Positions 34,013-46,126 are shown, counted from the stretch's first letter. The stretch: 64,000 nt of DNA from Dactylorhiza incarnata (GCA_033032865.1 JAWHQI010000148.1:5599501-5663500), one strand, 5' to 3'. Program-made: numbers and translations. Notes: generated by a model not told the origin, from the sequence alone.

Positions 34013-34811
34013 TTGAAATTGTTTCTAAGCAGAAATCCTCAAGCTTCCTTCCTTTGGTGCTGGAGTGCTCCATATCGATTCCGCTGCCGGGCTCTCATAA
34101 ACGGTGGGTTAGGTTTGATCTCTGGAGAGGCTGGCAAGGTAGCAAGTTCTTTGGGGCTGGAATGCCCCAGATCGATTCTGCTGTCGAGCTCTCATAGATG
34201 GTGGGTCAGGTTTATCTCTGGAGAGGCTAGCAGGGTAACAAGTTCTTTGGTGGTGGAATGACCCAGATCGATTCCACTGTCGAGCTCTCATAGACGGTGG
34301 GTCAGGTTGATATCTGGAGAGGCTGGCAGGGTAACAAGTTCTTTGGTGCTGGAGTGCCCTAGATCGATTCCGCTGCCGCGCTCTCATAGACGGTGGGTCA
34401 GGTTGATCTCTAAAGAGGCTGTCAAGGTAGCAAGTTCTTTGGTGCTGGAATGCCCCAGATCGATTCCGCTGCTGGGCTCTCATAAACAGTGGGTCAAGTT
34501 GATCTCTGGAGAGGCTGGCAGGTTAACAAGTTCTTTTGTGCTGGAATGCCCCATATTGATTCCGCTGCCGAGCACTCATAGACGGTTTGTTAGGTTGATC
34601 TCTGGAGAGACTGGCAAGTTAGCAAGTTCTTTGGTGCTGGAATGCCCCAGATCGATTCCGCTTTCGGGCTCTCATAGCTGGTGTGTCAGGTTGATCTCTG
34701 GAGAGGCTGGCAGGGTAACAAGTTCTTTGGTGCTGGAATGCCCAGATCGATTCCGCTGTCGGGTTCTCATAGACGGTGGGTCAGGTTGATCTCTGGAGAG
34801 GCTGGCAAGAT
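34013..34811. repeat. 96-bp tandem array, left part (about 8 units)
   Basis: The unit runs from TTCTTTGGTGCTGGAATGCC through GATCGATTCCGCTG and CTCATAGACGGTGGGTCAGG. Spacing between equivalent TTGG positions is 97, 96 and 96 bp at the start. The unit is divisible by three, so it makes artefact ORFs with 32-residue repeats. It begins about 50 bp after the integrase stop. Confidence 0.85.
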
Positions 34812-36354
34812 TGATGAGTCCCATTTATATACACTTTTATGGACTCATCCGGGCTGCTTTTCACTCTCGTGCACGTCATTTTCGAGCTATTAGTGCATCT
34901 ATTTCTCTTATGCTCATTTACACGCACTTACATGCTTCGTGCTCTTTTTAAGCCCGTTTTGTTGTGCGTTTGCGCTCCATATTATTGGGGGTAAGCACAT
35001 GGTGCTCCCCAATACTTTGTCTATGTTAGATTGGTGTTGGAGGTGCATTCCCAGCTGGTTTGTTATGCTTGCAAGTGGTTGGATCATCCCCTTTTTGCCC
35101 AGAAATCATGATTGTGCATAACGCACGGTCGTGCGTTTTCTTGATGCACGAATGGTTGCGGACGTGCGCCTTCATCTAGGTAGAAAATTGGTGATCCGAC
35201 TTTGCTCGTGCATTTTGTACGCACGGGCAGTTGCCCGTGCGCCAAGGAAATGCACGATTGCCTGTTTTGACTGATTTTTAGCCGATCTGAATTTGTTCGT
35301 GCGTCTTTACGCACGGGCGGATTCGCCTGTGCGTGAGTAAAACGCATGGGCGCTGCTGCTTCTTCCTCAAGCCATTTTATTCGTTAAATAACGCACGGGC
35401 AACGGACGGTCGTGCGTTCAACCGTGCGTGACTAAATTTCTGACAATTTAGTATTTAAAGCAGAAAATCTGCTGCAATCGACACACCCCGCGGGAAAAGC
35501 TGCAGAAGCCCGCCATTTTCGCCTAGTTCACCTCTCCACCACCGTTTGACCTAGGAGAAGCTCCGGCAACCATAGTCTTGCAAATCTTCCGCCGATGCTC
35601 CCTCCTTGGCCTCCTCCATCATCCTTGAGCTCAAGAACGCCATAGACGGAAAGTCTCCGCTGCATTCGAGGTGTCGAACAAGAGTTACCTCGAGCTAGAC
35701 CACGAAGAAGATGGGTAATAGTAGAGGAAGGTGTCAGCTCCTCCGTACCCTGGACGCAACTGAAGACCGAGCACGGACGAGGCTTGACAACCCTACAATT
35801 CCGGCCGAGAATCTTCAGCATAGTCTTCGAGCTTCGATTTTCTCTTTTCCCCTACACTTTGCTTCAGAGTTTCCCGTGTATGTGTTTGTTATTGTGGATG
35901 ATGTTCATAAACTATATGTTTTAGTTAATATGATTTCATGTTCTTGAGATCTTGTGTGGTTTATGAGATTCGAGGAGCGCCATAGTCCGCCGTCCACTCC
36001 ACCGCTTTGTAGTGCTCCGCATTAACAATTGCTAGCTGCGTATTCCGCGACGAGGTGCCTACGACCCTCATCCTCTAGCCTTCTCGTCCACCCGCTCACC
36101 GAAGCACGACATCGCGGCCTGCATTCCATCCCGACAAGCAAAGCGAAGCTCTAGGCCTGCATTTTCTTTCTTTGTTGCTAACTTAGGAAAACCACCATCA
36201 AAACCCCTTTTTATTAAGTATTTAAGAATCTATATAGGCGTTTCCCTAACAAGGATTCATACAACCCAACTGGGACTCCTCTGAGAATGATATTCAGGGA
36301 GTCTCTCCCAATTTTATTACTTGTACGACCGGTGCACTTGCCGTAATCACATCA
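34812..36354 (+). mobile_element. Solo LTR inside the 96-bp array
   Basis: 1,543 bp, TGATGAGTCC to CACATCA, flanked by AAGAT (34807-34811 and 36355-36359). It belongs to the A/B/G LTR superfamily: palindromes of the GCACGGGCA / TGCCCGTGC type (perfect at 35221-35240), a TATTTAAAG box near 35451, a GAAGAAGATGG leader motif at 35704, and a CCGAAGCACGACATCGCGGCC-like module near 36096. No interior remains. Confidence 0.9.
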
Positions 36355-36359
36355 AAGAT

Positions 36360-36680
36360 AGCAAGTTCTTTGGTGTTGGAGTGCCCCAGATCAATTCCGC
36401 TGCCGGGCTCTCAAAGACAGTGGGTCAGGTTGATCTCTGGAGAGGCTGGCAAGGTAGCAAGTTCTTTGGTGCTGGAATGCCCCAAGTCGATTCCGCTGCC
36501 GGGATCTCATAGACGGTGGGTCAGGTTGATCTCTAGAGTGGCTGGCAAGGTAGCAAGTTCTTTGGTGCTGGAATGCCCCAGATCGATTCCGCTGCCGGGC
36601 TCTCATAGACGGTGGGTCAGGTTGATCTCTGGAGAGGATGGAAAGGCAGCAAGTTCTTCAATACAGGAAGGCCCTGGATG
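36360..36680. repeat. 96-bp tandem array, right part (about 3.5 units)
   Basis: It continues the array of 34013-34811 in phase after the solo LTR (TTGG positions 36370 and 36466, spacing 96). The last unit degenerates near 36680. Confidence 0.85.
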
Positions 36681-37179
36681 ATTCCGCTGCCGGGCTCCCA
36701 CTAGTCGGTGGGTCTGGTTGGCCTCCTAGGGAATGGGGCCCTTGCAGTAAATAAAGGGGAATGTTTAAAAAGGATCATTCCAATCCCCGAGGACAATGCG
36801 GGGGATCATGTAGGGATCTATCTCGTCGAAGTCAAAAAAAGGGGGTGGGGAATGTTCAACCCTCGCGAGATGGAGATCTGGATGGCTGATCCTAAGGTAC
36901 TCGCAACCCTAAAGTAGACAAAAAAATGAGAACGAATGTGGTGAGTACGTGTTCTAAGCATAAGCTGGGCGACTACGCGGTATGCGGGCGCGAGCACGGC
37001 GAATTCAATGGCGAGGGCGTAAAGCTATATAAATGCGAGAAAAAAGTAGCATACATAGAAAATGAGAACACAGTGAGCAAGTGGGAAAAATAATTTCCAT
37101 TTATATTTCACTAGTCAGTTACAGATGTCGCGGCGATCTCGCCAGCCAAAAATACAAAAGATAAAAATACAAGTCCTTT
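36681..37179. other. Noncoding spacer in element C
   Basis: Between the tandem array and the end of the antisense ORF. I see no domain; short ORFs are unsupported. Confidence 0.4.
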
Positions 37180-39155
37180 TTAAGATTTGCCGGCGGATGG
37201 CTCGTCATCGCTGTCTGCAGGAGGCGGGGCTGGCGTGAACAGCTATGGGACCACATCCTCGATTGTCAGATCGACCGCCTCGGCGGACAGCATACCGGCT
37301 CCATGCATGGCCCGAAAGATGTACCACGCCGTGGTGATGGAGGCTTCTCAGCATTCTTCCTCCCTGGCTCGCTGGTCGTTCTTCAGACGGCGAGGAGACG
37401 GGGGGACGGCGGATGGGATCACCTCCTGGTGGTAATCTTTCAACCCGGCGACCTCATTCTCCAGGCTGTAGATGCGAGCTCGAAGCTCCCTGGCGGTCTC
37501 GGCATCCTATAAAAAAGAGAGTAGGTAAGCCAGAGAAGTGTTGTTAGGAAAGGAGGGAAGCGAGAGCTCGAATACTTAACACCCCATCCTGGTGGCCGGG
37601 GAGAAGCTTGTCGGAGGCGAGCAGCCTCTCCTTTAGGCTCGTGATCTCGATAGCAGAATCTTTGTAGGCGAAGACGAGCTCCACATTATGGCGCTCCAGC
37701 TGAAGTCATCGTCGGCTCGTCGTATAAGCGAGCTCCAGAGAGCGGAGCTGGTCTCGCTCGCTCTCGTATGCCAGGGTCCTCGCGGTCTCGGCCTTGAAGA
37801 CCGAGGCATCCTCGTGACCATAAAGTTCGAAGGAGATTGAGAACACCTGCCCGTTGACCATTGGCTGCTCCACCCAAGAGGGGAGGAGGGTGGATATGGT
37901 GGCCTTGTTGACTTCAGGATTCCAGTATAGCAGGTATTCGTCGGCCTCGTCCTTGTGCCTTTTGCCGAGACCAAAGTTCCAGTGGTTTATCGGCACTGGC
38001 AGGGAGGCGATCCTGGCAACCTTTTCGACCGGCTCGCTGGACTCCCTTCCCTTGGGGAGGTCAGCCGGTAAGATCTCGCTTTGGGAGGCCTCAGCATGCC
38101 CCTTTCCCTTCTCAGAGGGGCGGGGAAATTCTTCCTGTTCTTCTTCTGCGCGGGCTGCGAGGAGGGATCCTTGCGGACAGAAGACTCAACCCTCTTCCTG
38201 GTAGGCGGGGCAGTAGGACGGGGAGTCTCGCGGCAGGCGTCCGCTCCCATTTATGTGAGAGCGAGGTCCGCAGGAACTGACCAGCTGCTCGCATAAGTGG
38301 GATGGACGGGCAGGTCTCGCTCACCTGTAATGGTTTAACGGTTAGAATGATTTGACGAAAGCCTTAAGAGTAAATAGGCGAACAAGCGCGATACATACCT
38401 TCCCCGGGGAGCACCGGTAGGAGCGAGTCGAGGTTTCGGCGGAGATGAGCCACCTCGAAGTTCTTCTTATTGAAGAACTGGAACAAGGCGGCGTCATGGC
38501 CGTCGAGAGCTGGGGGCGATAGGTACTTTTGCCATGCTGGACGGGCGAGAACAGAACGTTGCCGAAGTTCCCTTTGACAAAGAGGAACTTCTGAGCCCAG
38601 TAGTGACTCTTGTTGACGGTCTCGACAACCTTGAGCCCCGAGCCCATGAAGTAGGCGGTGCCCTCCTTGTAGGCCCTGAAGGAGAACAGCTTCCGGAAGA
38701 CTGGCAAGCTTACCTCAATACGCTCTTCTCACATATAGCATGCAAACACGACGATGAGCGCCACATCATTGGGGGCCTGCTGACCCAGTATCACGCCGAA
38801 GTGTTTGAGCACCTGGCGAGCAAAACGGCGAGGTCTTGAAGAAGGCGAGCGAGAATTTCAATTTTGGCAAAGTAGGAAAGTAAGCGAGATCAGTTAGTAC
38901 CTGGCGAACCTCCGGCCATAAGGGTAGGCGCAGTCCAACCCTGAAGTGGGCGGTAGGGATGGCAAGCTCGTCTCGCATGGGAACGTTGATCACATCGTCC
39001 ATGCCAGGACAGCGAGCGAAGAATCCCGGCAGTATGAAATCGGCGACGGCGGCAAGGTATTCTTCCTCGGACAAGTTGCCGTTGAAGAAGGTGTCGCCGG
39101 TAAAGGCCCAAGCGCACTTTAACCGACCCTCAGCCTCGCTAGAGTCGCCCACCAT
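37180..39155 (-). pseudogene. Antisense ORF 2 of element C with intron-like breaks
   Basis: Starts at minus ATG 39155 (MVGDSSEAEGR). Reading blocks DELAIPTAHFRVGLRLPLWPEV, then VLKHFGVILGQQAPND, SHYWAQKFLFVKGNFGNV and LDGHDAALFQFFNKKNF resemble the plant family annotated as putative gypsy-type transposon (Transposase_28). The breaks between blocks match GT-AG boundaries: donor near 38900 to acceptor near 38817, 38398 to 38324 (75 nt), and about 37580 to 37511. The C-terminal part is charged and coiled-coil-like (ERDQLRSLELAY). One TGA near 38732 and a frameshift near 38520 break it. It runs opposite to gag-pol, between integrase and the 3' LTR. Confidence 0.55.
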
Positions 39156-39708
39156 TGTTATAACCTGCGAGAAAAAGAGAGCAGAAGGCGCGAGGAAGAG
39201 AACGCGAGATCTCGCAGGTAGAGGAAGAAGAAGGTCTAGCGTTAAATGCGGTAGGTGAGTTCAGCGCTGGGACCTATTTATAAGAAATGAAAAGGGCGGG
39301 AAGGAAGTCGAAGCGATGGGGGTGCGGTTAGGCATAACCTCGTGTATGGTTGCATGCGAGAGCATAAGGCAACCCCAGATATATTAGCGAGCGAGACCCA
39401 CCTACGAGGTTAGTATAAACAAAATTTCCATGCGAGAATAACCAGAAAGAAAGCGAAAGTAAGAGATAGAGCGAGCATCACTAGCAATTATTGCATAAAA
39501 AAGGTAAAAATTGCGAAATTGTCCAACAAGGTTAAACAAAGTATTATGCATCGTGGGGGAGATCGTCGGGCAGAAGAGTGCGAGCGAGGACTGGTAGTGT
39601 ATCCATTTCCACCTACCACGACCTCGAACTCCTGACCGCGGTGGAATCCTAGGGTAGTGATATGCGTTAGCGGCGCGAGCCTCGTACTGAATCAAGCGAG
39701 CATAATCT

Positions 39709-39948
39709 TCAACTCGTGCGAGGTGTCATTGGAGAAGTAGCCATCTCGCCAAGATCATGCGGCATCTCGGTGCGGAGCCGCGCGCACTCATCCAGTAAGG
39801 CGGCGTGCCGCTCCTCGGCAACCTCTCTGTCTCTCTTCGCTTGGAGGTGAAGGTCATGCAACATTCGCCCTTGCTTCTGAAACAACTCTGAGGTTCGCCT
39901 CTTCATAGCCTCGGGGTCTCGCGGGTCACCCAGGAAATCATCCATCTA
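39709..39948 (-). pseudogene. Antisense ORF 1 of element C, 3' part (coiled-coil-like)
   Basis: Starts MDDFLGDPRDPEAMKRR and continues with heptad-like charged residues (LHDLHLQAKRDREVAEERHA). It is probably a later exon of the frame beginning at 45927, now separated by the copia-gag insertion. No named domain is recognised. Confidence 0.4.
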
Positions 39949-40535
39949 CTCCGGCAGAGGAAGGGGCGACATCTCTTCCTCTCTAAAGTCAGAGTCGGTG
40001 AGGAGGGTCTCGGAATCACCTGTGAGCAAATCTAATCGGCGTTAGTAGTTAGCGAAACCTTTCTTAGTGTCGCGGGGAATAGTTCCTCTTAAGCGGTAGA
40101 ATCCTTACCGGGAGGCGGGTGATAGGTATTAGGCCGACCCTGAAAAAGGGTGGTAAAGGGAAGTGAGGCAGACTTCCCTAGACCAGCGCGGTGCGTGGCG
40201 TCGTCGGCAGGAGTGGTTGTGGTCGGTCACGAGGCACCGGAGCCATGCCCCCTCAGGAGATTGATCCCTGGGGTCTTAATGGTTGTGTCAGGGGGGATCG
40301 GCGTCTGAGGTCGCGAGTTTTGACGACCTGGGGTCGTGTGGGGGGAGGTTGTAAGAAGCGAGAGAGCAAAAAAGCTATCAGTCAGAATGTTAATCTTGGC
40401 ATATGAGAGCGGGTCACTTACCAGCAGCTTTTCCGTTAGCGAGATCAGTCTTCTCCAGAGGATCGGGGCGAGACCCGGTTAATTCTTCGCCCGCGCCCTT
40501 ATCGGTAGGGGGAAGGTCCTGTGGTCAGGCGAGGT
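39949..40535 (-). other. Antisense ORF 1 middle region, element C
   Basis: Minus-strand segments with exon-like coding bias lie here, for example the block ending GGAAAAGCTGCTG before a GTAAGT-type donor at about 40423. GAGGT at 40531-40535 is the left target duplicate of the copia-gag element. Confidence 0.3.
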
Positions 40536-42213
40536 TGTCGTTTATTGGGGTGTCTACTTAATCACCTAGAGGGGGGGGGGGGGGTGAATAGGTTTTTCTT
40601 TGTATAATTTCCCCCTTTAGGTTTTTCTTACTTTCTGGTTAATAGAGCTAAGAAATAAAGAACAAACCACAGAAAGCACACAACAATCTATAGAGGTTCC
40701 TCATGACCGGGTGTCTTGAGTAGTCCTCTCTCCCTCTACGCCTACCCAGCAGTGTGCTGGGCTCGGCAAACTTCGCCAAAAGCTTCAGGCCCTCAAGCCT
40801 TACACCACGGACCTGTAAGTCCCAACAGCCTAGGCCCTCAAGCCCCTACTACTTCCGAGCCCGCAAGCTCGACACTCAGGCCCTCAAGCCCTACCACACG
40901 GACCCGCAAGTCCCAACAGCCTAGATCCACAAGCCCCTACTTCCCTCGAGCCCTCAAGCTCGACAAATCGCACCCGCAAGTGCACTGCCCTGGCACTCAG
41001 GCCTCACATCTCTCTAGCCCTCAAGCTAGACGGTGTCGGACCCGCAAGTCCACTGCCCTGGCCCTCAAGCCTCACAGCTCTCCAGCTCTCAAGCTAGACG
41101 GTTTGGCCCGCAAGCCTTACAAGAGATTACAGTAAATAAAACTGCTTCTTCTGCCGTATGGTGATTGGCGACATAGCCTGATGGAGATCGGCTTCTTAAG
41201 GATGAAGAAGATGCTTATTGATTTTGAGTTTCAGCTCTGGATCTTCTTCAGCCTTCACTTCATTTGCCTGGTGTTGATCGAATACTTTTCAGTCGATGCT
41301 GATGACTGATTCTTTTGAGAGCACTTGATGCTTGCTCTCTACTTGTCCTTCTTCTTCTCCGCAGAATATATTGTTCAAGAGTAGCGGCGGGATACTTCCT
41401 TGCTCCTTTTTTTCGAGAGAGTTCCTATGGCACCCATCGTTCCTTTTTATAGGACAGAGGAATCGCACAACGGTCATATGCAATGTCCTTTTCTGTCAGA
41501 TGCCCATCTCATTGGAGCACGCGTTGATGGCTCCATTCCTTAGGTGCACGCGTTGATTGGACAATCAGGCGGCGGCATTAACTGCTGACATCATGTCCGC
41601 ATGATTTGAATTCTGGCTTGAAGATATCTGCGTCATTACGATGACAAGCTGTCTCTGACTTTGTCGTCGCGATCTTCCTTCTGCCACTGATGGAGGTATC
41701 TCGACGATACAAGATATCCTGGCGATTCTGTATATATGACGATCTTATTTCTCTGACAGTGTCATCGTGAGCTTCCTTCTTGCATCATGTCTTCGTAATC
41801 ATATGTTCTCTCGACGACATGAGTTCCAGACGACGATGTCATGTGACTTCTCTGCGTTCAACGAACAGCATTCTGCGATCGACGAACTTGCCATCCTTCG
41901 TTCGACGATCGCCATGTCTCAGCGTTCGACGATTGGCATTCTTCGTTCGACGATCTCGCTAAGTTTCAGCGTTCAATGAACTCGCTACTTCTCGGCAGTT
42001 GCTTCTCTGCCCATCATTATGATGACAAGCACGCTTTGTCGACGATATCTCCTATGCTTCTCGACGATATAGTACTCAGTTAAATAACTAAGGTACATGA
42101 CTTATTGTCGATTCCTGCAAGTATGAACTAAGTAGAATATTAAATACAAAGTGAAGTATTCTTGACTTGTTGACTTCTTCAAATCAGGAATCATGTGAGC
42201 AGGATTCCCAACA
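40536..42213 (-). repeat. 3' LTR of the gag-only copia element
   Basis: On the plus strand it starts TGTCGTTTATTGG and ends ATTCCCAACA. It contains a G run near 40571, a degenerate CCTCAAGCC / CCCGCAAGTCC repeat (40775-41115), and TTCGTTCGACGATC-like repeats (41850-41985). Confidence 0.9.
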
Positions 42214-42733
42214 ATCTCCCCCTATTTGAAGAAGTCAGAATCTCAATTCAAGACTACTTTCACTTGACAGTAATTATTATAATCTTGCATAGAAGGCTCT
42301 GTTTTTTTAAGGGTTTACTTATCTTTTGTTGAACATATGAGTACATCAATCTTGTGGCTCCCCCTATATTTGATGCCTCTTCTTTTGTGGCTCCCCCTTC
42401 TTCTTGACATCTTTGCTCCCCCTATCTTTGGGTCTTCTTGAGCATCTTAGTCTTGAGCACATTTATGTCATTCTCCCCCTTTTTGACTTCTTTCCTTCAC
42501 TTGAGATTTTCTTGAGTGATTGACTCCACCTTGATGTGATAACGCCCCTTGGATTGACATGGGGTTAGGATTTCTTTAGTCCAGAGTTGACCCTGGATCA
42601 CTTATGGTACATTAGCCTTGTGTGCTGCTGATTGGCTAAGTGGATTTCCCTGCAAAACGGATTTAAAATCCCTTAGGAACCCAAGATAACTTGGATCCTA
42701 GGTTCTTGTTAGCCCAATAAGGAATTCTTATAC

Positions 42734-43846
42734 TTACCTCAGCCGCTCCGGAAGGTCTCTTCTTTGTACTAGGCACACTAGAGTTGTGCCATTAGTCAAT
42801 GGCAAAGTGTCCTGTTTTTCCACAGCACCAACATTCAAACCTGTTGTATCTTTCCTTCTGTCTGACTGTATGAGCAAGGGTTCTTTGTGTGCGAACGACT
42901 GAATGAAGCAAAGAAGGTGAAATGTGCTAATGGTGGACATGATTCTTGTTGTTGTCGACCAGAGTTATCCTTCTAGAGTCAGTCCTTTTTAAGGATTTCT
43001 TCTCTTCTTTGAGCTCAACATGTTTTAGCCTCCTCACACCTTTTTGGGGCTCTTTGTAGATTCTAGGCATGATCTTGGATTTGAAGGAGCTTGCACCAGG
43101 CTTTACTGCAGTGACAAGCTTATCCTCCACCCTTCTGGTGTTGATATTCTTGACCTTTAGGACATTGCGCTGCATTTTGTGAGTGAGCGACACATATCCT
43201 TGCTTTCAATCAGTGCCTTCAGAGTTTTCCCAAATTTGTCTATCAAGTCCTTTTTGAGTTGGCAAGACTGAGCACTCTCTAGAGTTAGCTTTTCTGCTTT
43301 CTGTGAGAGATCAAGATTTCTTGCTTGAAGAGAGGAGATTTTTGCATCCTGCTGCTTGCACAGCATCTTGAGAGTCTTGACCTCTTCTAGAAGATCGTTG
43401 TATGATTTGGACCAGTCATCATTGCTGGATGAGTTTGTCTCCGAATCTGAGTCTGAAGTAGAAAGAGGAGCCCTTATGCGCTTTGGACAAACCTCATCCT
43501 GATGACTCTCTTCTTCTGACTCAGATAAGACGGTCAGTCCAAACTCATCCTGATGACTCTCTTCTTGAGGTCCTTCCATAAGGACAGTTAGAGAGTTCCA
43601 CATCTCTTTTGCTGTCAAGCAGTGAGCCAGTCTCTGGAATGTGGGGATATTAACTGCACCAGCAATAATGTCTTTGGCTTTCTTATCCAAGTTGTCTAGG
43701 ATTTTCTTGGACACTAACTGAGAGAAATAAGCCCCTTCTTGAACAACTTCGATCATTCTAGGATCTATTGCCTCCATAAATATTCTTACTCTTACTTTCC
43801 ATAGGGCAAAGTTCTCCCTGGAGCATTCAGCTATTCTTGATTCCAT
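42734..43846 (-). pseudogene. gag of the copia element
   Basis: It starts at minus 43846 (MESRIAECSRENFALWKVRV). The copia gag domain includes ALWKVRVRIF and AKEMWNSL. The acidic stretch EESHQDE is duplicated. A frameshift lies near 43175. A knuckle-like CWCCGKTGHFAID is followed directly by a stop where the last Cys is expected. Confidence 0.75.
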
Positions 43847-43914
43847 AGCCTATGGTACTTAGACACCCTCTGGCAGATCTGTTCAAGCTGTTAGGCTCTT
43901 CGTTGAACAACCTC

Positions 43915-43926
43915 CCTCTGATACCA
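43915..43926 (-). other. Primer-binding site of the gag-only copia element
   Basis: Minus-strand TGGTATCAGAGG, two bases inside the LTR edge at 43929; it fits initiator-Met tRNA. Confidence 0.8.
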
Positions 43927-43928
43927 CT

Positions 43929-45673
43929 TGTCATTTATTGGGGTGTCTACTTAATCACCTAGGGGGGGGGGGGGGGGTGAATAGGTTTTTCTTTGTATAC
44001 TTTCCCCTTTAGGTTTTTCTTACTTTCTGGTTAATAGAGCTAATAAATAAAGAATAAACCACAGAAAGCACACAACGATCTATAGAGGTTCCTCAACACC
44101 GGGTGTCTTGAGTAGTCCTCTCTCCCTCCGCGCCTACCCAGTAGTGTGCTGGGCTCGGCAAACTTTGCTAAAAGCTTCAGGCCCTCAAGCCTTACACCAC
44201 GAACCCGCAAGTCCCAACAGCCTAGGCCCTCAAGCCCCTACTGCCCACGAGCCCGCACGCTCGGCACTCAGGCTCTCAAGCCCTATCACACGGACCCGCA
44301 AGTCCCAACAGCCCTGCCCAAGAGCCCGCACGCTCGGCACTTAGGCCCTCAAGCCCTATCACACGGACCTGCAAGTCCCAACAGCCTAGACCCGCAAGCC
44401 CCTACTGCCCCCGATCCCTCAAGCTCGACAAATCGCACCCGCAAGTGCACTGCCCTGGCCCTCAAGCCTCACAGCTCTCCAACCCTCAAGCTAGATGGTG
44501 TCGGACCCGCAAGTCCACTGCCCTAGCCCTCAAGCCTCACAACTCTCCAGCTCTCAAGCTAGACGGTTTGGCCCACAAGCCTTACAAGAGATTACACTAA
44601 ATAAAGCTGCTTCTTCTGCCGGATGGTGATTGGCGACTTAGCCTGATAGAGATCGGCTTCTTAAGGATGAAGAAGATGCTTCTTGATTTTGAGTTTCAGC
44701 TCTGGATCTTCTTCAGCCTTCACTTCATTTGCCTGGTGTTGATCGGCTACTTTTCAGTCGATGATGATGACTGATTCTTTTGAGAGCACTTGATGCTTGC
44801 TCTCTACTTGTCCTTCTTCTCCGCAGAATATATTGTTCAAGAGTAGCGGCGGGATACTTCCTTGCTCTTTTGTTTTGAGAGAGTTCTTAGGGAACCCATC
44901 GTTCCTTTTTATTGGACAGAGGAATCGCACAACGGTCATATGCAATGCCCTTTTCTGTCAGATGCCCATCACATTGGAGCACACGCTGATGGCTCCATTC
45001 CTTAAGTGCATGCGTTGATTGGACAATCAGGCGGCGGCATTAACTGGTGACATCATGTCCGCAAGATTTGAATTCTGGCTTGAAGATATCTGCATCCTTA
45101 CGATGACAAGCTGTCTGACTTTGTCGTCGCGATCTTCCTTCTGCCACTGATGGAGGTATCTCAACGATACAAGATATCCTAGCGATTCTGTATATATGAC
45201 GATCTTCTTTCTCTGACAGTGTCATCGTGAGCTTCCTTCTTGCATCATGTCGTCATAATCATATGTTCTCTCGACGACATGAGTTCCACATGACGATGTC
45301 ATGTCGCTTCTCTGCGTTCAACGAACAACATTCTGCGATCGACGAACTTGCCATCCTTCGTTCGACGATCGCCATGTCTCTGCGTTCAACGATCGGCATT
45401 CTTCGTTCGACGATCTCGCTAAATCTCAGCGTTCGACGAACTCGCTACTTCTCGGCGGTTGCTTCTCTGCCCGTCATTACGATGACAAGCACGCTTTGTC
45501 AACGATATCTCCTATGCTTCTCGACGATATAGTACTCAGTTAAATAACTAAGGTACATGACTTATTGTCGATTCCTGCAAGTATGTACTAAGTGGAATAT
45601 TAAATACAAAGTGAAGTATTCTTGACTTCTTGACTTCTTCAAATCAGGAATCATGTGAGCAGGATTCCCAACA
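43929..45673 (-). repeat. 5' LTR of the gag-only copia element
   Basis: Plus-strand TGTCATTTATTGG to ATTCCCAACA, 1,745 bp, 67 bp longer than the other copy, mainly because of extra CCTCAAGCC units. Confidence 0.9.
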
Positions 45674-45710
45674 GAGGTTTAGAGAAACCAAATGAATAGT
45701 TAAGCAAGAA

Positions 45711-45990
45711 GAATTGTTTTTACCTTTTCGATGGGCCTATTGTCAGGAGAGGAGTCCAGCAGTATGGCCTCATCCCTCCCTGGGGGTAGGCGGACAGGCT
45801 TCGCCTTTTTCATCTTGGGCGCAGAAGTGTCCTGACGAGTCATCCAGGAGGTAGCCTTGGCCATGGTAGAGAGCTCGCCCTCCTTGGTCGCCCTCAGGCG
45901 AGCTTGGAGTTCTTCCGAAAGAGGCATTTTCCAGCAGCTACAGTAGGAGAAGGCGGAACAAGAGGAAAAGAGAATGATGGCGTGCGTCAC
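45711..45990 (-). pseudogene. Antisense ORF 1 of element C, first exon
   Basis: Minus ATG at 45927 (MPLSEELQARLRATKEGEL) opens a frame that continues Lys/Pro-rich and meets a GAAAAG/GTAAAAAC donor-like site near 45725. It lies just upstream (for the minus strand) of the 3' LTR of C, so transcription would start near the 3' LTR and read back toward integrase. Confidence 0.4.
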
Positions 45991-46126
45991 CCCAGCTTGG
46001 GTGGTTTTTATAGCTGAGAGGTAGGACCAACAGAAAAGATTCCCGACAGATCAGCAGTCACCGGCGAACACCCAAGGTTGGACGACTCTTTACGAGATTA
46101 GATTAATCTCGCAAGAGCGGGTATTG

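Larger units (their letters stand above)
40536..45673 (-). mobile_element. Gag-only Ty1/copia element (minus strand)
   Basis: Bounded by GAGGT (40531-40535 and 45674-45678). LTRs are 40536-42213 (1,678 bp) and 43929-45673 (1,745 bp), about 5% diverged by eye. The interior (42214-43928, 1,715 bp) encodes only a degraded gag. The initiator-Met-type primer site is at plus 43915-43926 and the polypurine tract at 42214-42226. It resembles the gag-only terminal-repeat elements described in plants (TR-GAG); it has no integrase or reverse transcriptase. Confidence 0.9.

Noticed and set aside
34307..34789. ORF with 32-residue repeats
   Set aside because: Product of the 96-bp array; the unit is divisible by three.
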